In this document: piece by piece, positions 33,325-42,418 of the stretch | Position numbering within the stretch: position 1 is the stretch's first letter | Layout of the letters: every line of letters begins with the position of its first letter | DNA from: Phycisphaerae bacterium | GTDB taxonomy: Bacteria > Planctomycetota > Phycisphaerae > UBA1845 > Fen-1342 | NCBI GenBank assembly: GCA_028279405.1 | Contig: JANQNU010000019.1 | Span: 1 to 45,356 of the forward strand | DNA: 45,356 nt | Direction of reading: 5' to 3' | The notes under the pieces: generated by a model | The model's database searches: none | What the model was told of the DNA's origin: nothing | What the model saw: the letters and a program-made list of their open reading frames with translations, nothing else | Position numbers and translations under genes: made by a program

Positions 33325-34260
33325 ATGGGAAGAACGAACGAATCGAGCGGAACACGTTCTCTGCGTGCGTTTCTGGGCGGCGTCCTGCTGCTGTCGTGCA
33401 TGGGCTGCGAAACGGTCAATGCCGGCCGTGATGCGTCGCCGCGGGTGGTCGGTAACTCGCCGATCGCGAAGCGCGCGGTCGTGCGGGGTGAAGCACCGAC
33501 GGCACTGAACACTGAAGCAAAGCGGTCGGCGTTCCTGCGAACGCGCCGGTCCGGGACGATGAACCAGTCGTTCCGAGAACTCGTGAAGGCCTGGAAACAG
33601 GACAGCAATGTTCCGGTTTTCGCGGAATATGACGATATCGATCAGATCAAGTTGGTGTCGCCGTTCCCGGCATTCTATCAGCCGACGTGGACGGAGTACT
33701 TCAACGCGATCGCCCGACAGGCGCACGCAACGTGGAAATGGGACGATGTTCGCGGAGCGTTCGTGTTCACCAATCCGCCGCCGGCGCTGCCCTTCCGGGC
33801 GGAGCTGATGGCCGGCTGGGAGGTCGACTATCGCGGGGCCTACATCGCTCTGCGGCCGAAGGACGCTCCGATCGGGCTCGACATCTACATGCTCGGCGAA
33901 TATTCGGGCGCTGCCAACAACGCGACCGTGCTTGATAAAGTGCGCGACGAGTGGGCCTGCGAATTTGCGGCGCCGTTCAAGCAGGCGATCAGCACCCAGG
34001 ACATGGAAGACTGGCAGATCGCCGGGGCCGACGCGCTCTACTTTGCCGGCAATCATCCGGAAACGAACTACAAGTGGCGCCAGTGGGCGTTCGTCCAGCA
34101 CGGTCAGTGCTTCGTGATCGTCGCCGGCTTCCACCCGGATAGCTATAAGGACTACTGGGCGGACGTGCTCGGCTTCGTGGCATCGTTCGAGGTGCTGACG
34201 CCCGCGGAACTGCAGAAGCTGCAGGCCAAGTACGACCGGATGAGCCTGACGCGCCGCTAG
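33325..34260 (+). CDS. Predicted lipoprotein of unknown function
   Basis: The 311-residue protein starts at the ATG at 33325, chosen because GGAG lies six bases before it. The N-terminus has a basic stretch, FLGGVLLLSCMGC and a plausible lipobox LLSC (the second Cys three residues on is the alternative). Residues about 70-150 (FRELVKAWKQDSNVPVFAEY and ARQAHATWKWDDVRGAFVFTNP) resemble the small STN/secretin-type module in which a short peptide-like domain is tested for 'fit'; this is a weak inference. The C-terminal half is mixed alpha/beta with several Trp residues. It is divergent from ispG with about 260 bases between them. Confidence 0.65.
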   Translation: MGRTNESSGTRSLRAFLGGVLLLSCMGCETVNAGRDASPRVVGNSPIAKRAVVRGEAPTALNTEAKRSAFLRTRRSGTMNQSFRELVKAWKQDSNVPVFAEYDDIDQIKLVSPFPAFYQPTWTEYFNAIARQAHATWKWDDVRGAFVFTNPPPALPFRAELMAGWEVDYRGAYIALRPKDAPIGLDIYMLGEYSGAANNATVLDKVRDEWACEFAAPFKQAISTQDMEDWQIAGADALYFAGNHPETNYKWRQWAFVQHGQCFVIVAGFHPDSYKDYWADVLGFVASFEVLTPAELQKLQAKYDRMSLTRR

Positions 34261-34363
34261 GCCAGCACACGCTAGCGACAACCCGTTCGATTACCCACAG
34301 CGGTGCCGGAGAGCGAGCCGGCGCCGCTGTTCTATTTGCGCTGAAACACATTGGAGGGTGCGA

Positions 34364-34615
34364 GTCCGGCACCAGTGCACGCTCCGAACACTGGCGGACA
34401 AGCCGCCAGTGCCACCCGCCGCTGTTGCTTTGCAGTGACTGGGGCGCGGGAGATGGTTTGGTGCCCCAGGGGTTCTGGGGACACGTTGACGGCGCGTGGA
34501 AACGCGTCCCCCACCCTAGAAGGGTGGGGCACCGACGCGCTGAATACAATAGAGAAAGTCCGGCACCAGTGCACGCTCCGAACACTGGCGGACAAGCCGC
34601 CAGGGCCACCCGCCT
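34364..34615. repeat. Interspersed repeat cluster 6 with a direct repeat
   Basis: A direct repeat of about 55 bases, starting GTCCGGCACCAGTGCACGCT and including ACTGGCGGACAAGCCGCCA, occurs at about 34364-34420 and 34558-34615. Between the copies are GTGCCCCAGGGGTTCTGGGGAC (about 34461-34482) and CCCCACCCTAGAAGGGTGGGG (about 34509-34531). It fills the gap between the convergent ends of the lipoprotein and GH63 genes. Confidence 0.85.
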
Positions 34616-34646
34616 ATCATGGAGGTCCGGGCGTCCAGCCTGGGTG

Positions 34647-36602
34647 CTAGTCGACGAGCGACTCCAACTTCTCGACCGGCTCGACACGCGCGCGGAGCCG
34701 ACCGTCCGTGTCGAGGTGATCCTTGAACACGTTCAAGTCGGCCGTCACCTCGGTGCCGTCGAGCTTCCAATCGCGTAGGTGGTTCCAGGCGACCTGCGGC
34801 AGCATGATCCCGAAGCTGTACAGCGGATCGCTCTCGGCGGTATCGTCGCCGCTGGCCGTGTCTGCATTGTATGTTTCATGCAGGTGGCCGGCGTCGAGCC
34901 ACTCTTCGCGCATCGTTTCGATGCAACGACGCGCGAGGTTGGCCGCAGCCTCTTCTTGACCCGCCTCTCGCAGCGCCCAGTGCACAAGGAGCGTCTGGGC
35001 CGGCCAGATCCGGCCACGAACATAGTATTGCTCGGGATAAGCCGGGTCGTCCTTCGGCGAGACGGGCAAGCCGTACTTGCCGCCGAACCGTCCCGGGTTC
35101 TCCAAATGCTCGCGAACGGCGCGATCGACGTGCCCCGAAGCAACCTCGGTCAGGTAGATCGGATAGAAGCACGTGCTCGCCGCACGGTGGCACCACTCCC
35201 CATCCCAGCCACGACTCAGCCACAGCCCGACATCGTCGTTCCACAGGTTCTTGTCGATCAGCTGCGCCAGTTTGCCGGCGCGGTCGCGATAGCGCTGCGC
35301 CTCCTTCTTTCGGCTGAGCAGATCCGCCATTCGCGCCAGCACGGCCGCGTCCCAGGCATGGAGCGCGGACAACCCGATGTCCGTCTGCTCTTGCGTGCAG
35401 GTTAAGGGGTTGTACGTCGTATCGTCCCACATCGGGTGGTTGTCCATGCCGGTTTCATACCGACTCGCCCAATACGTGTGCGCCTGCCACTGCGGGTGCG
35501 GCGGATCGGCCGGATTACTTCCCCATTCGAGCAAACCGTCATTGTTGCCGTCACGATTGCGCTGCCACCACGCGTTGTAGCGCGCCAGTCCATCGAAGTA
35601 CTCCTCGACAAAGGAGCGGTCGTTCGATCGCTGGTAGGCCTTCCAGAGACCATAAGAAGCATCCGGCGGCATGCCACGATCCGCGGTGTAGCCCAGCGGA
35701 CTCGCGATTCCGGGAACGAGCCCTTCCGGCGTTTGCACCGCCATCTGCGGCCGAACGATCTGGTGAGCAAGTTCGGTGTCGTAGTCGGCGGCCGCGGCGG
35801 CGATGAGCCACGTGTCCCAGTTGAACAGGACCCACTCGCCGTAGTTCCCGTGGACGCACCAATCGCGGCTGCAGACCTCGAGCGGCTCGCCACGATCTGC
35901 GGCCCAGATCATGTTCCAGCCGATTCCGTAGGGAATCGCCGCGTACATCCACCACAGTTCCTTCGGCACGTGCTTGAAACGCCCGAGATAAGCAGCGCGG
36001 GCCGCGTTGACCTTCGCGACGTAGTGCTTCTCCTGGGCCGTGGGCGGCGCGTCCGGGCCGGCAGACACACGCTCGCCTTCGGTTCGCGATTCGAGCCGTC
36101 GGCCCAGATCCGGGGCGGGCTCGATGACGGCCACGTAGTGCCGTCGTAATGGTGCAGTCAAGGTCGCACCGTCGCGGTGTGAGGTCGGGGATGGCGACCA
36201 GGTGCGCCAGCCACGACCTTGTCGGCGAGCGACGACCTCCTCTTCGCGAGCGACGATCTCGCCCCCGTTGGGGCGCAGGAACAGCGTCTCGAGGCGGATC
36301 TGAACACCCTCGGCCGCATTCGGATCGATCGGCCGAATCAACAGGATGGTCTGCTCCCCGTCGTTCGCAACCTCGAACGACCACTCGGCGGAGCCGAACC
36401 GCAGTGTTACCTGCGCGTACTGCCCGCGGTAGTCGTTCGGTCCAAGCCGGCTCAGGGCCGGCCAGCGAAACTCGGTCTGGTAATAGCGGGACTTGCGATC
36501 CTGCAGCGCCACGCGCACGAGCAAGTCTTCAGGTCCGTTCAACACGCCGGCGAGCGTCGTCCGCTCCCAGCAACGCCAGGGGTTTCCGTCAAGCCGAAAC
36601 AT
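34647..36602 (-). CDS. GH63-like (alpha/alpha)6-barrel glycosidase
   Basis: The 651-residue protein has an N-terminal beta-sandwich of about 200 residues and a C-terminal (alpha/alpha)6 barrel. Strings typical of GH63 and related mannosylglycerate/glucosidase enzymes are NWDTWLIAAA, ASYGLWKAYQR, RYETGMDNHPMWDD (with the expected catalytic acid Asp), GRIWPAQTLLVHWAL and HLHETYNADTASGDD (with the expected catalytic base Glu). It should cleave an alpha-linked glucosyl or mannosyl bond; the substrate is not readable. No signal peptide is evident from the ATG at 36602, so it may be cytosolic, unlike its GH2 neighbour. GGGAG lies about 12 bases upstream. The GH2 gene ends 92 bases before it. Confidence 0.8.
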   Translation of the reverse strand: MFRLDGNPWRCWERTTLAGVLNGPEDLLVRVALQDRKSRYYQTEFRWPALSRLGPNDYRGQYAQVTLRFGSAEWSFEVANDGEQTILLIRPIDPNAAEGVQIRLETLFLRPNGGEIVAREEEVVARRQGRGWRTWSPSPTSHRDGATLTAPLRRHYVAVIEPAPDLGRRLESRTEGERVSAGPDAPPTAQEKHYVAKVNAARAAYLGRFKHVPKELWWMYAAIPYGIGWNMIWAADRGEPLEVCSRDWCVHGNYGEWVLFNWDTWLIAAAAADYDTELAHQIVRPQMAVQTPEGLVPGIASPLGYTADRGMPPDASYGLWKAYQRSNDRSFVEEYFDGLARYNAWWQRNRDGNNDGLLEWGSNPADPPHPQWQAHTYWASRYETGMDNHPMWDDTTYNPLTCTQEQTDIGLSALHAWDAAVLARMADLLSRKKEAQRYRDRAGKLAQLIDKNLWNDDVGLWLSRGWDGEWCHRAASTCFYPIYLTEVASGHVDRAVREHLENPGRFGGKYGLPVSPKDDPAYPEQYYVRGRIWPAQTLLVHWALREAGQEEAAANLARRCIETMREEWLDAGHLHETYNADTASGDDTAESDPLYSFGIMLPQVAWNHLRDWKLDGTEVTADLNVFKDHLDTDGRLRARVEPVEKLESLVD

Positions 36603-36694
36603 GGAAACACACACTCCCGATTGAGCAGGGACAAGGTAGTGGCGACGGTCCGCGCACGTTCGCGAACGCCGCCGGGTACACGTTCGCTTCACAT

Positions 36695-39600
36695 TTAGTC
36701 TGGTCGCACGCCCGCAAAGCGCACGAGGTTACACACCAGCTTCCGGACGACCGCAGCCGCGCTACGGTCGGTATCCAGAGCACGCAAGTCGAGGGTCGAG
36801 AACACGAGCCGGCCGCGGCCGAGCTCGACGATACCGAGCGCCGTCGCGACGGGCACCTCGTGGCCGGTCAGGCAACCGATCACGGCCTGCTCACCCTCCA
36901 TGAGCAATCCGTAGCGCCGCGCGTCATAGTGAATGAGTTCCTGGTACTCCCAGTTCAAGCCGCCAGGCGCGGGCAGGTCTTCCAGTATCGGGTGAGCGCG
37001 GGAGAAATAGCTGCCGCCCAGCCACCAACGGCCGTGCGTCAACCGCCCCGTGTAGCGTATTGCGCCCGCGTCCGCAAGCAGGGTCGCCCATTCGTCCGTC
37101 GCGCCAAGCACCAGCGCCGTGGCACCATGATCGCGCACACGCGCCAGCAGGTCCCGGGCCAGTCCCTCCCCGGCAGCGCGCTGCGTCGGCGTCGTCCAGA
37201 GCAGTTGGATGCCGCCGTCGCCGCCACCTTGAAAATACTCGATCCGTAGCGGATACGGCCTGCCGGCCACGAGCGACAACGGCTCGCTGGTGTCGAGTTG
37301 TGTCGGATGGTAACTCCACGCGTCAATCACCAGTTTGCCATCGAGCCAGACCCGAACCCCATCGTCGCTATTGGTCGCAAGATGATACGGTCCGTCTGTC
37401 GGCACCGTCAGCGCACCGGTCCAGCGCACGCAGAAATTCTCCCGACCGACAGCCGGCGACGGTCCGTCACTGGCAAACGTGAAATCGATCATTTCGTCCA
37501 CGCGTTTCAGCAGCTGCTCGTCGAATCGTTGCCCGCGATGGTACTCCCCTGTCAGACCGGGCCGTGACTTGCCATGTGAGAATGCGGAAGCGGGAACGGG
37601 CACCCGATCGAAGGGCGCCCCCTCCACCAGGATGTACGCCGGATTCGCACTCGTCGGCGCATTCGCTTCGGAAAGCGCGGGCAAGTCGAGGGATTTCTCG
37701 CTGGAAAGGAACCGGGCGGCGGGCCCCGCGCTTCCGAGCCGTGCGCCGCCTGTGGGAAGCTTCATCGAGCGCCAGTCGACGAGGTATGCGTCGTCGCGCC
37801 CGCGTGCGACGACAACGCCGTCGCCCTTATCGGTTGCGCGCTCGGTCAGGGTCGCAATCACTTTGCAACGACGGGCGCGCTCCTTGATGTCCACGACGAT
37901 TCCGGCTTTCAACAGTTCGCCGAAGGTTTCACCGCCAGTGAGCGTGACGTCTTCACGGAGGAGTGTGCGCCGTTCGCCGTCTGCGGTCTCGAGTTCGACA
38001 TGCAACTCGTGCGGCCCGCTACGATTTACTTCGTTGACGACATGGACATCGGCCGTGAGTGTTGCCGGGAGGGCCGCAACGCGTGTGCGCAACTTGACGG
38101 CGAGATAAAGCGGCTGGTTGTAATGCGCAATGATCTGCGGGTTGCCCTTGAAGTGTCGCCAGCCATCGACGATGCCCGAGTGGTTTTCGAGCGGCTGATC
38201 GTCCCAGCCATTGATGACATATCCATCGGCGACGTTTCCGATCCGCGCATTCTCGATCAGCCGACCCTGGTACTCGTACGCGACGTCGCCCATCGAACGG
38301 CACAATCGATCAAGCGACGGGAAAGCGGCATCCATACCCTTCAGTTCGAGGTACTCGGCCAACACCTCGTAACGCTGCTCGTAGGCCGGTCCGTCCCAGC
38401 CGTCGGCGCCACGGATGATCTCGGCCAGGATCTTCTCGAACGGCGGCGGCGCTGCGATGGCTCCTTCCTCGCCCCAGAACACGATTTCGCCGCGATTGTC
38501 GGTGTGCAACCAGTAGTCGCTCGGGCCGTTGTAGTAACGGTCGGGATAGACGCCGGGGCTGGTAGCGTGGTGGTAGTCAAACCAGCCGCGCATGTAGAGC
38601 GTGTCGTCGTTCGGCCGCATGTGCAGCTTGACGGGATCATCGACGCCGGCCTTGGCCCAGCCGGATGTGTACGTAATCAGGCGCGCGGGATCGAGCCGGT
38701 GCGCATCCTGCATGTCGCGACGATGGCGATCGGTCGGCGGGGTCTGCTCTTCATTGATCATGTTGTAGATGATGACCGCCGGGTGGTTGCGATCCCGCCG
38801 AACCATGCGAAGGAGTTTCTCGCGAGCGAAGGCGTGGCAGCGGTCGTCTCCGCTGCGTGCGGTGTAGCCGCCGGGTTCTTCGTAGACGAGCAGGCCCAGT
38901 TCGTCGGCGAGATCGAGCGCGACTGGATGGCTGATACAACGGTGGTAGTTGAGCATGTTCAGGCCGAGGCGTTTCGCGGCCAGGATCTCGCGCCGCGCGA
39001 GTTCCCTGGTCGGTGCGATTCCGTTGCGCGGCCAAAAGCCCCAACTGATGGCGCTGCGGAGCACGATGCGCTCGTTGTTCAGTCGCAGTCTTGCGTCTTC
39101 GCCGACGCCGACGAGATCGAACCAGCGGAATCCGAATCGGGCCTCGGCAACGTCGTAGTCCCCGAGCGTGACCCGGCAGGTGTACAGCTTGGGCTTATCA
39201 AGCGACCACGGCTTCGCCTGCGGCGCGGAGAGCGTGAAGGTGTGCGACCATTCGCCGGGGCGCCATTGCTCCATTCGGATGAAGTGCTGGGCAACGATGT
39301 CGACGCCGGCGGCATCGATGATCTGGATCTTCGCGGGTGTAATGGCATCCGCATCGATCGTGTTGCGGGTGGTGAACGTCACGTCGACGTCTGTGATCGT
39401 CGGCTTGTTACGGACGTAGATGTCCTTGATATATACCGGCGCCAATAGTTGCAACCGGACGGGGCCGGTGATCCCACCGAAGCCGTGGCTGGCCGGAATT
39501 GTCTGGTCGCCCCAGCGGTGGGCATCGTAGTCGACCCAGGTGAAGTTGCCGCTGGGGTCGGTGACGCGGACCGCGAGCTCGTTGACGCCGGGTTTGACGT

Positions 39601-40096
39601 ACGAGGTGACGTCGATCTCGAACGGGGTGTTACCAACAGCGTCATAGCCGACCAGCGTGCGGTTGACGAAGACCTCGGCGCGCAGTCGGACGGAATCGAA
39701 CTGGAGCACGACGCGTCGCAGTCGGCGGGTCGCGCCTTCCGGCAATTCGAAGGTGCGCGACCACCAGCTGACCCCGCGATAGTCCCTTGTCTCGTGCCAA
39801 TAGTGCTCTTCGACGGTGCTCGGGACACTGACGGCGACTCCGGCCGATTGAAGCGTATCCCAGCCGTTTGTGGGTGGATGGACTGGGAGGTCCGGCAAGC
39901 GGGGCACATCGAGGTGCAACTTGTCGTTCTCCCAGGGCGCGTCCGAATCGAGCCACAGGCGCCAGCCGCGGCCGCTGAGGTCGATGGTCTGCCGTTTGGC
40001 GTCGGCACCCTCGGCCACCGGGGCGATCGAGAGCGCGGTCGTCGCGATGGCCATCAGGCCGAGCCGAACCAGGTGTTGTACACGCCTCACAAGCAC
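36695..40096 (-). CDS. Exported GH2-family glycosidase with PA14 domain
   Basis: The 1133-residue protein has a GH2 order: jelly-roll sugar-binding domain (about 70-220), Ig-like domain, TIM barrel (about 330-600) with IIYNMINEEQ (acid/base E449) and VFWGEEG (nucleophile E543 or E544). A PA14 carbohydrate-binding domain follows at about 847-975 (GLTGEYHRGQRF, NFCVRWTGAL, ATNSDDGVRVWLDG). The last 150 residues are an unassigned alpha/beta region. The start is set at the GTG at 40096, with TTGGAGG five bases upstream and a signal peptide ending near VAEGADA; a GTG at 40111 also opens the frame. It is probably a beta-galactosidase/glucuronidase-type enzyme acting outside the cytosol. Confidence 0.85.
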   Translation of the reverse strand: MLVRRVQHLVRLGLMAIATTALSIAPVAEGADAKRQTIDLSGRGWRLWLDSDAPWENDKLHLDVPRLPDLPVHPPTNGWDTLQSAGVAVSVPSTVEEHYWHETRDYRGVSWWSRTFELPEGATRRLRRVVLQFDSVRLRAEVFVNRTLVGYDAVGNTPFEIDVTSYVKPGVNELAVRVTDPSGNFTWVDYDAHRWGDQTIPASHGFGGITGPVRLQLLAPVYIKDIYVRNKPTITDVDVTFTTRNTIDADAITPAKIQIIDAAGVDIVAQHFIRMEQWRPGEWSHTFTLSAPQAKPWSLDKPKLYTCRVTLGDYDVAEARFGFRWFDLVGVGEDARLRLNNERIVLRSAISWGFWPRNGIAPTRELARREILAAKRLGLNMLNYHRCISHPVALDLADELGLLVYEEPGGYTARSGDDRCHAFAREKLLRMVRRDRNHPAVIIYNMINEEQTPPTDRHRRDMQDAHRLDPARLITYTSGWAKAGVDDPVKLHMRPNDDTLYMRGWFDYHHATSPGVYPDRYYNGPSDYWLHTDNRGEIVFWGEEGAIAAPPPFEKILAEIIRGADGWDGPAYEQRYEVLAEYLELKGMDAAFPSLDRLCRSMGDVAYEYQGRLIENARIGNVADGYVINGWDDQPLENHSGIVDGWRHFKGNPQIIAHYNQPLYLAVKLRTRVAALPATLTADVHVVNEVNRSGPHELHVELETADGERRTLLREDVTLTGGETFGELLKAGIVVDIKERARRCKVIATLTERATDKGDGVVVARGRDDAYLVDWRSMKLPTGGARLGSAGPAARFLSSEKSLDLPALSEANAPTSANPAYILVEGAPFDRVPVPASAFSHGKSRPGLTGEYHRGQRFDEQLLKRVDEMIDFTFASDGPSPAVGRENFCVRWTGALTVPTDGPYHLATNSDDGVRVWLDGKLVIDAWSYHPTQLDTSEPLSLVAGRPYPLRIEYFQGGGDGGIQLLWTTPTQRAAGEGLARDLLARVRDHGATALVLGATDEWATLLADAGAIRYTGRLTHGRWWLGGSYFSRAHPILEDLPAPGGLNWEYQELIHYDARRYGLLMEGEQAVIGCLTGHEVPVATALGIVELGRGRLVFSTLDLRALDTDRSAAAVVRKLVCNLVRFAGVRPD

Positions 40097-40189
40097 GCTG
40101 TCCTCCAACACGGTCGTTCACGGTCGTTGCCGGTTCCGGCGATATCTCACCCGACGCCAGCCGGGCCTGCAACACGGGAACAAATGGCC

Positions 40190-41194
40190 CTATCGAACGA
40201 GAATGTCGGGTCGTCCATGTCTCAGCGGCCACGCGCCTGTGCCGGTGACGACCTCGCCTGATGAAAGGATCGTGTCCTCGGATTTCGTCCCGGTAATCGA
40301 AGGGTTCCAAGCGACGAGCTGGTTGGGACAGACCGATCGCGTCTCGGTCGGGGTCGCCAGGAAGTCGCGCGTCGCGTAGCCGAGCGGGCCACCCTGATGG
40401 TGGCGCTTCCACTCTTCCGGGAAGCCATACTCCTGGTACAAGCCGATCGCGTGCGACAGCAAGTCGGCCCAGCGGACGCCCGGACGGGTGCGCGCGTGCA
40501 GGAACGCGTCGATCCGGCAACAGGCGTCGTGTCGGCGGTCGAGGTCGTCGGTCAGCGGACCGAAGTGCACGATTCGCGTCAGAGCAACCGTGAGACCCTG
40601 ACGCTCGGCACAAACGACGGCCATGCAGGCCCGCTGGATCCGTTCGTTGGTCGGAATCGGGTGTCGAAAGCGCGCGATCCGCTCATCGGCACCGACCAAC
40701 AGCACCGGCGTCGCGATGCCGAGGGCCCGCAATCGGCCGGCGATCCGTCCGGCGACCTCGTGCTCGCGCAGTCCGGGCTCCATTTGTTTCAAGATGTCTT
40801 CGAGCACCGCGGCCGCGTCGCGGCCCAGGAGTCGGGCGCGTTGGATCTCGATATCGGTGAGCTCGAAGCGGAGCGGGGCGATGCTGTCGAGTGGCCAGTC
40901 GGCGAGCAGATTGTCGCCGAACGCTGGGGCATCATCGGTCCAGGGTCGGGTGATGATCTCCCACTCTTCGGGGAGTTCCTCATCGCGCAACCGTTGCGCT
41001 TCGATATCTGACGTGAAGACGCGTTTTCGGCCCGGCGTCCAGACCAGGGTTGCGATCCCGAGCTCGTTTGATCGATCGACGTGCACATCGGCGCCGTCGG
41101 TGAGCCAAGCGATGTTGGCCCGTCGGCGTAGGATGGCGCCTTCCTTCTGGCGTTCGCTGCAGAGGTTGGCGAGTCGTATTTCTTTGGCGGTCAT
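40190..41194 (-). CDS. M24-like protein with degenerate metal site
   Basis: The 334-residue protein has the two-domain plan of M24 peptidases (aminopeptidase P / creatinase fold): an N-terminal alpha/beta domain (RRRANIAWLTDGADVHVDRS...) and a C-terminal pita-bread domain from about residue 135. The C-terminal part has HHQGGPLGY in place of the usual GHGIG and NPSITGTKSEDTIL in place of EP...EDT. The DxG...SDxTR pair that normally supplies two metal Asp ligands is not visible. It may therefore not be a peptidase. GGGAA lies seven bases before the ATG at 41194. It precedes the GH2 gene by 93 bases in the same direction and may share its transcript. Confidence 0.75.
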   Translation of the reverse strand: MTAKEIRLANLCSERQKEGAILRRRANIAWLTDGADVHVDRSNELGIATLVWTPGRKRVFTSDIEAQRLRDEELPEEWEIITRPWTDDAPAFGDNLLADWPLDSIAPLRFELTDIEIQRARLLGRDAAAVLEDILKQMEPGLREHEVAGRIAGRLRALGIATPVLLVGADERIARFRHPIPTNERIQRACMAVVCAERQGLTVALTRIVHFGPLTDDLDRRHDACCRIDAFLHARTRPGVRWADLLSHAIGLYQEYGFPEEWKRHHQGGPLGYATRDFLATPTETRSVCPNQLVAWNPSITGTKSEDTILSSGEVVTGTGAWPLRHGRPDILVR

Positions 41195-41230
41195 CTCGTT
41201 TCCCGTTTTTCCCTCGGTTCGCGAAGATAC

Positions 41231-41259
41231 ACAATCGGAAACGGCCAATCTACGGTCAA
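41231..41259 (-). promoter_or_regulatory. Candidate promoter of the M24/GH2/GH63 run
   Basis: Minus strand TTGACC (41259-41254), 17 bases, GATTGT (41236-41231), about 30 bases before transcription would reach the ATG. The -10 match is weak. Confidence 0.3.
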
Positions 41260-41478
41260 ATCAGGGAATTTTGAAACGTTAGTTATCGGAGCTTCTGTCG
41301 CACAGGCATTGGACGGTTTTTCGCTTGTATGCCCCCCGTCAAACCGCTACATTGCAATGTGAACACCATGTTGAGCGAGTTATTTGTTCATGGGAAAAGA
41401 AGCACCATCGGCTGCCAATGAAAACGGTTGCCGCGCCATCTTTGTGTAGATGGCGAACCCGCCCGTAGGAGGAGAAAG

Positions 41479-42243
41479 ATGAGGAAGCTACTAAGTGTGG
41501 GTCTGCTCAGCGCGCTGGCGACGAGCGCTTTCGCCGGCTCCGTGCTGAACGAGACGTTCGACTACGTTGACGATGCAGCGCTGGACGCCGTCTGGAACGC
41601 CAGCGGCGACAACGATTCCTACGTACTCGACCCGAATTTCGGCAACCCCCTGCCTTCCTACATGCTCTCGAGCCCTCCCGGCAACTTCGCCGGACGTCAG
41701 GCGATCAACCTCGGTGGCGACTTCAACGGCACCGACGCCAATCCGCTGGTGATGAGCTTCGACTTCTACCTGCAGGATGACGGCCTGGGCCAGAACTGGA
41801 ACGGCGCCCGGCACTACGTCGAGCTGCGCGGTTACAGCGGCGACGCCTTCGGCTCCGGCGATCTCGAGAACCTGCTCGCGATGGGCGCATTCAACAACTC
41901 GGACGACGGCTTCGACGGCACCAAGTATCAGGGCCGCGTGACGTTCGGTTCCAACTGGAACTCGCTCGATGACGAGGCCGGCGGAATCGATCGCACCACT
42001 GGCTGGCAGAACTTGAGCATGATGATCACCGGTAGCGAAATCCGCTATCGGATCAATGGCGTGCTGGCGGAAGTCGAAGCACGTCCGAACGGGTTCGGTT
42101 TCGACTCGATTGTGCTCGGCTCGGACCTGACGGCTGCCGGCTGGACGGCCTGGGTCGACAACCTGAGCGTCGAGATCGTTCCGGAGCCGACGAGCCTGTC
42201 CTTGCTGGCACTGGGCTGCGTGGCGCTGATCCGTCGGCGCTAG
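41479..42243 (+). CDS. PEP-CTERM-anchored exported protein
   Basis: The 254-residue protein starts at the ATG at 41479 with AGGAGGAG six bases upstream. A signal peptide (MRKLLSVGLLSALATSAFAG) is followed by a concanavalin-like beta-sandwich candidate: LNETFDYVDDAALDAVW, RQAINLGGDFNGTD, VMSFDFYLQDDG and WTAWVDNLSVEIV, reminiscent of LamG-type ectodomains (inference). The C-terminus VPEPTSLSLLALGCVALIRRR region is a clear PEP-CTERM signal with PEP, helix and Arg cluster. A 12-base palindrome ACATTGCAATGT at 41349-41360 lies in its upstream region. An excellent terminator follows at 42313. Confidence 0.9.
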   Translation: MRKLLSVGLLSALATSAFAGSVLNETFDYVDDAALDAVWNASGDNDSYVLDPNFGNPLPSYMLSSPPGNFAGRQAINLGGDFNGTDANPLVMSFDFYLQDDGLGQNWNGARHYVELRGYSGDAFGSGDLENLLAMGAFNNSDDGFDGTKYQGRVTFGSNWNSLDDEAGGIDRTTGWQNLSMMITGSEIRYRINGVLAEVEARPNGFGFDSIVLGSDLTAAGWTAWVDNLSVEIVPEPTSLSLLALGCVALIRRR

Positions 42244-42312
42244 GTCCGGGCGAACGGCATCGTGTGCGGGAGTTGCAGCGAACGCAAATGAGCCCGTGGC
42301 GATCGAGAATTG

Positions 42313-42352
42313 AACGCTCCACCTTGTTGCTTCCAATGGGGTGGAGCGTTTT
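42313..42352 (+). terminator. Intrinsic terminator after the second PEP-CTERM gene
   Basis: AACGCTCCACC (42313-42323) pairs perfectly with GGTGGAGCGTT (42340-42350), ending in TTTT. Confidence 0.8.
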
Positions 42353-42418
42353 CACTACGGTTCGAACATGATCTTGGTTGCACGCGCAGGCGTGCGCATA
42401 GTCAAAGGAGTACGAACG

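Noticed and set aside
38000..39448. 482-codon + strand open frame
   Set aside because: Antisense to the GH2 catalytic region; no start site or domain supports it.
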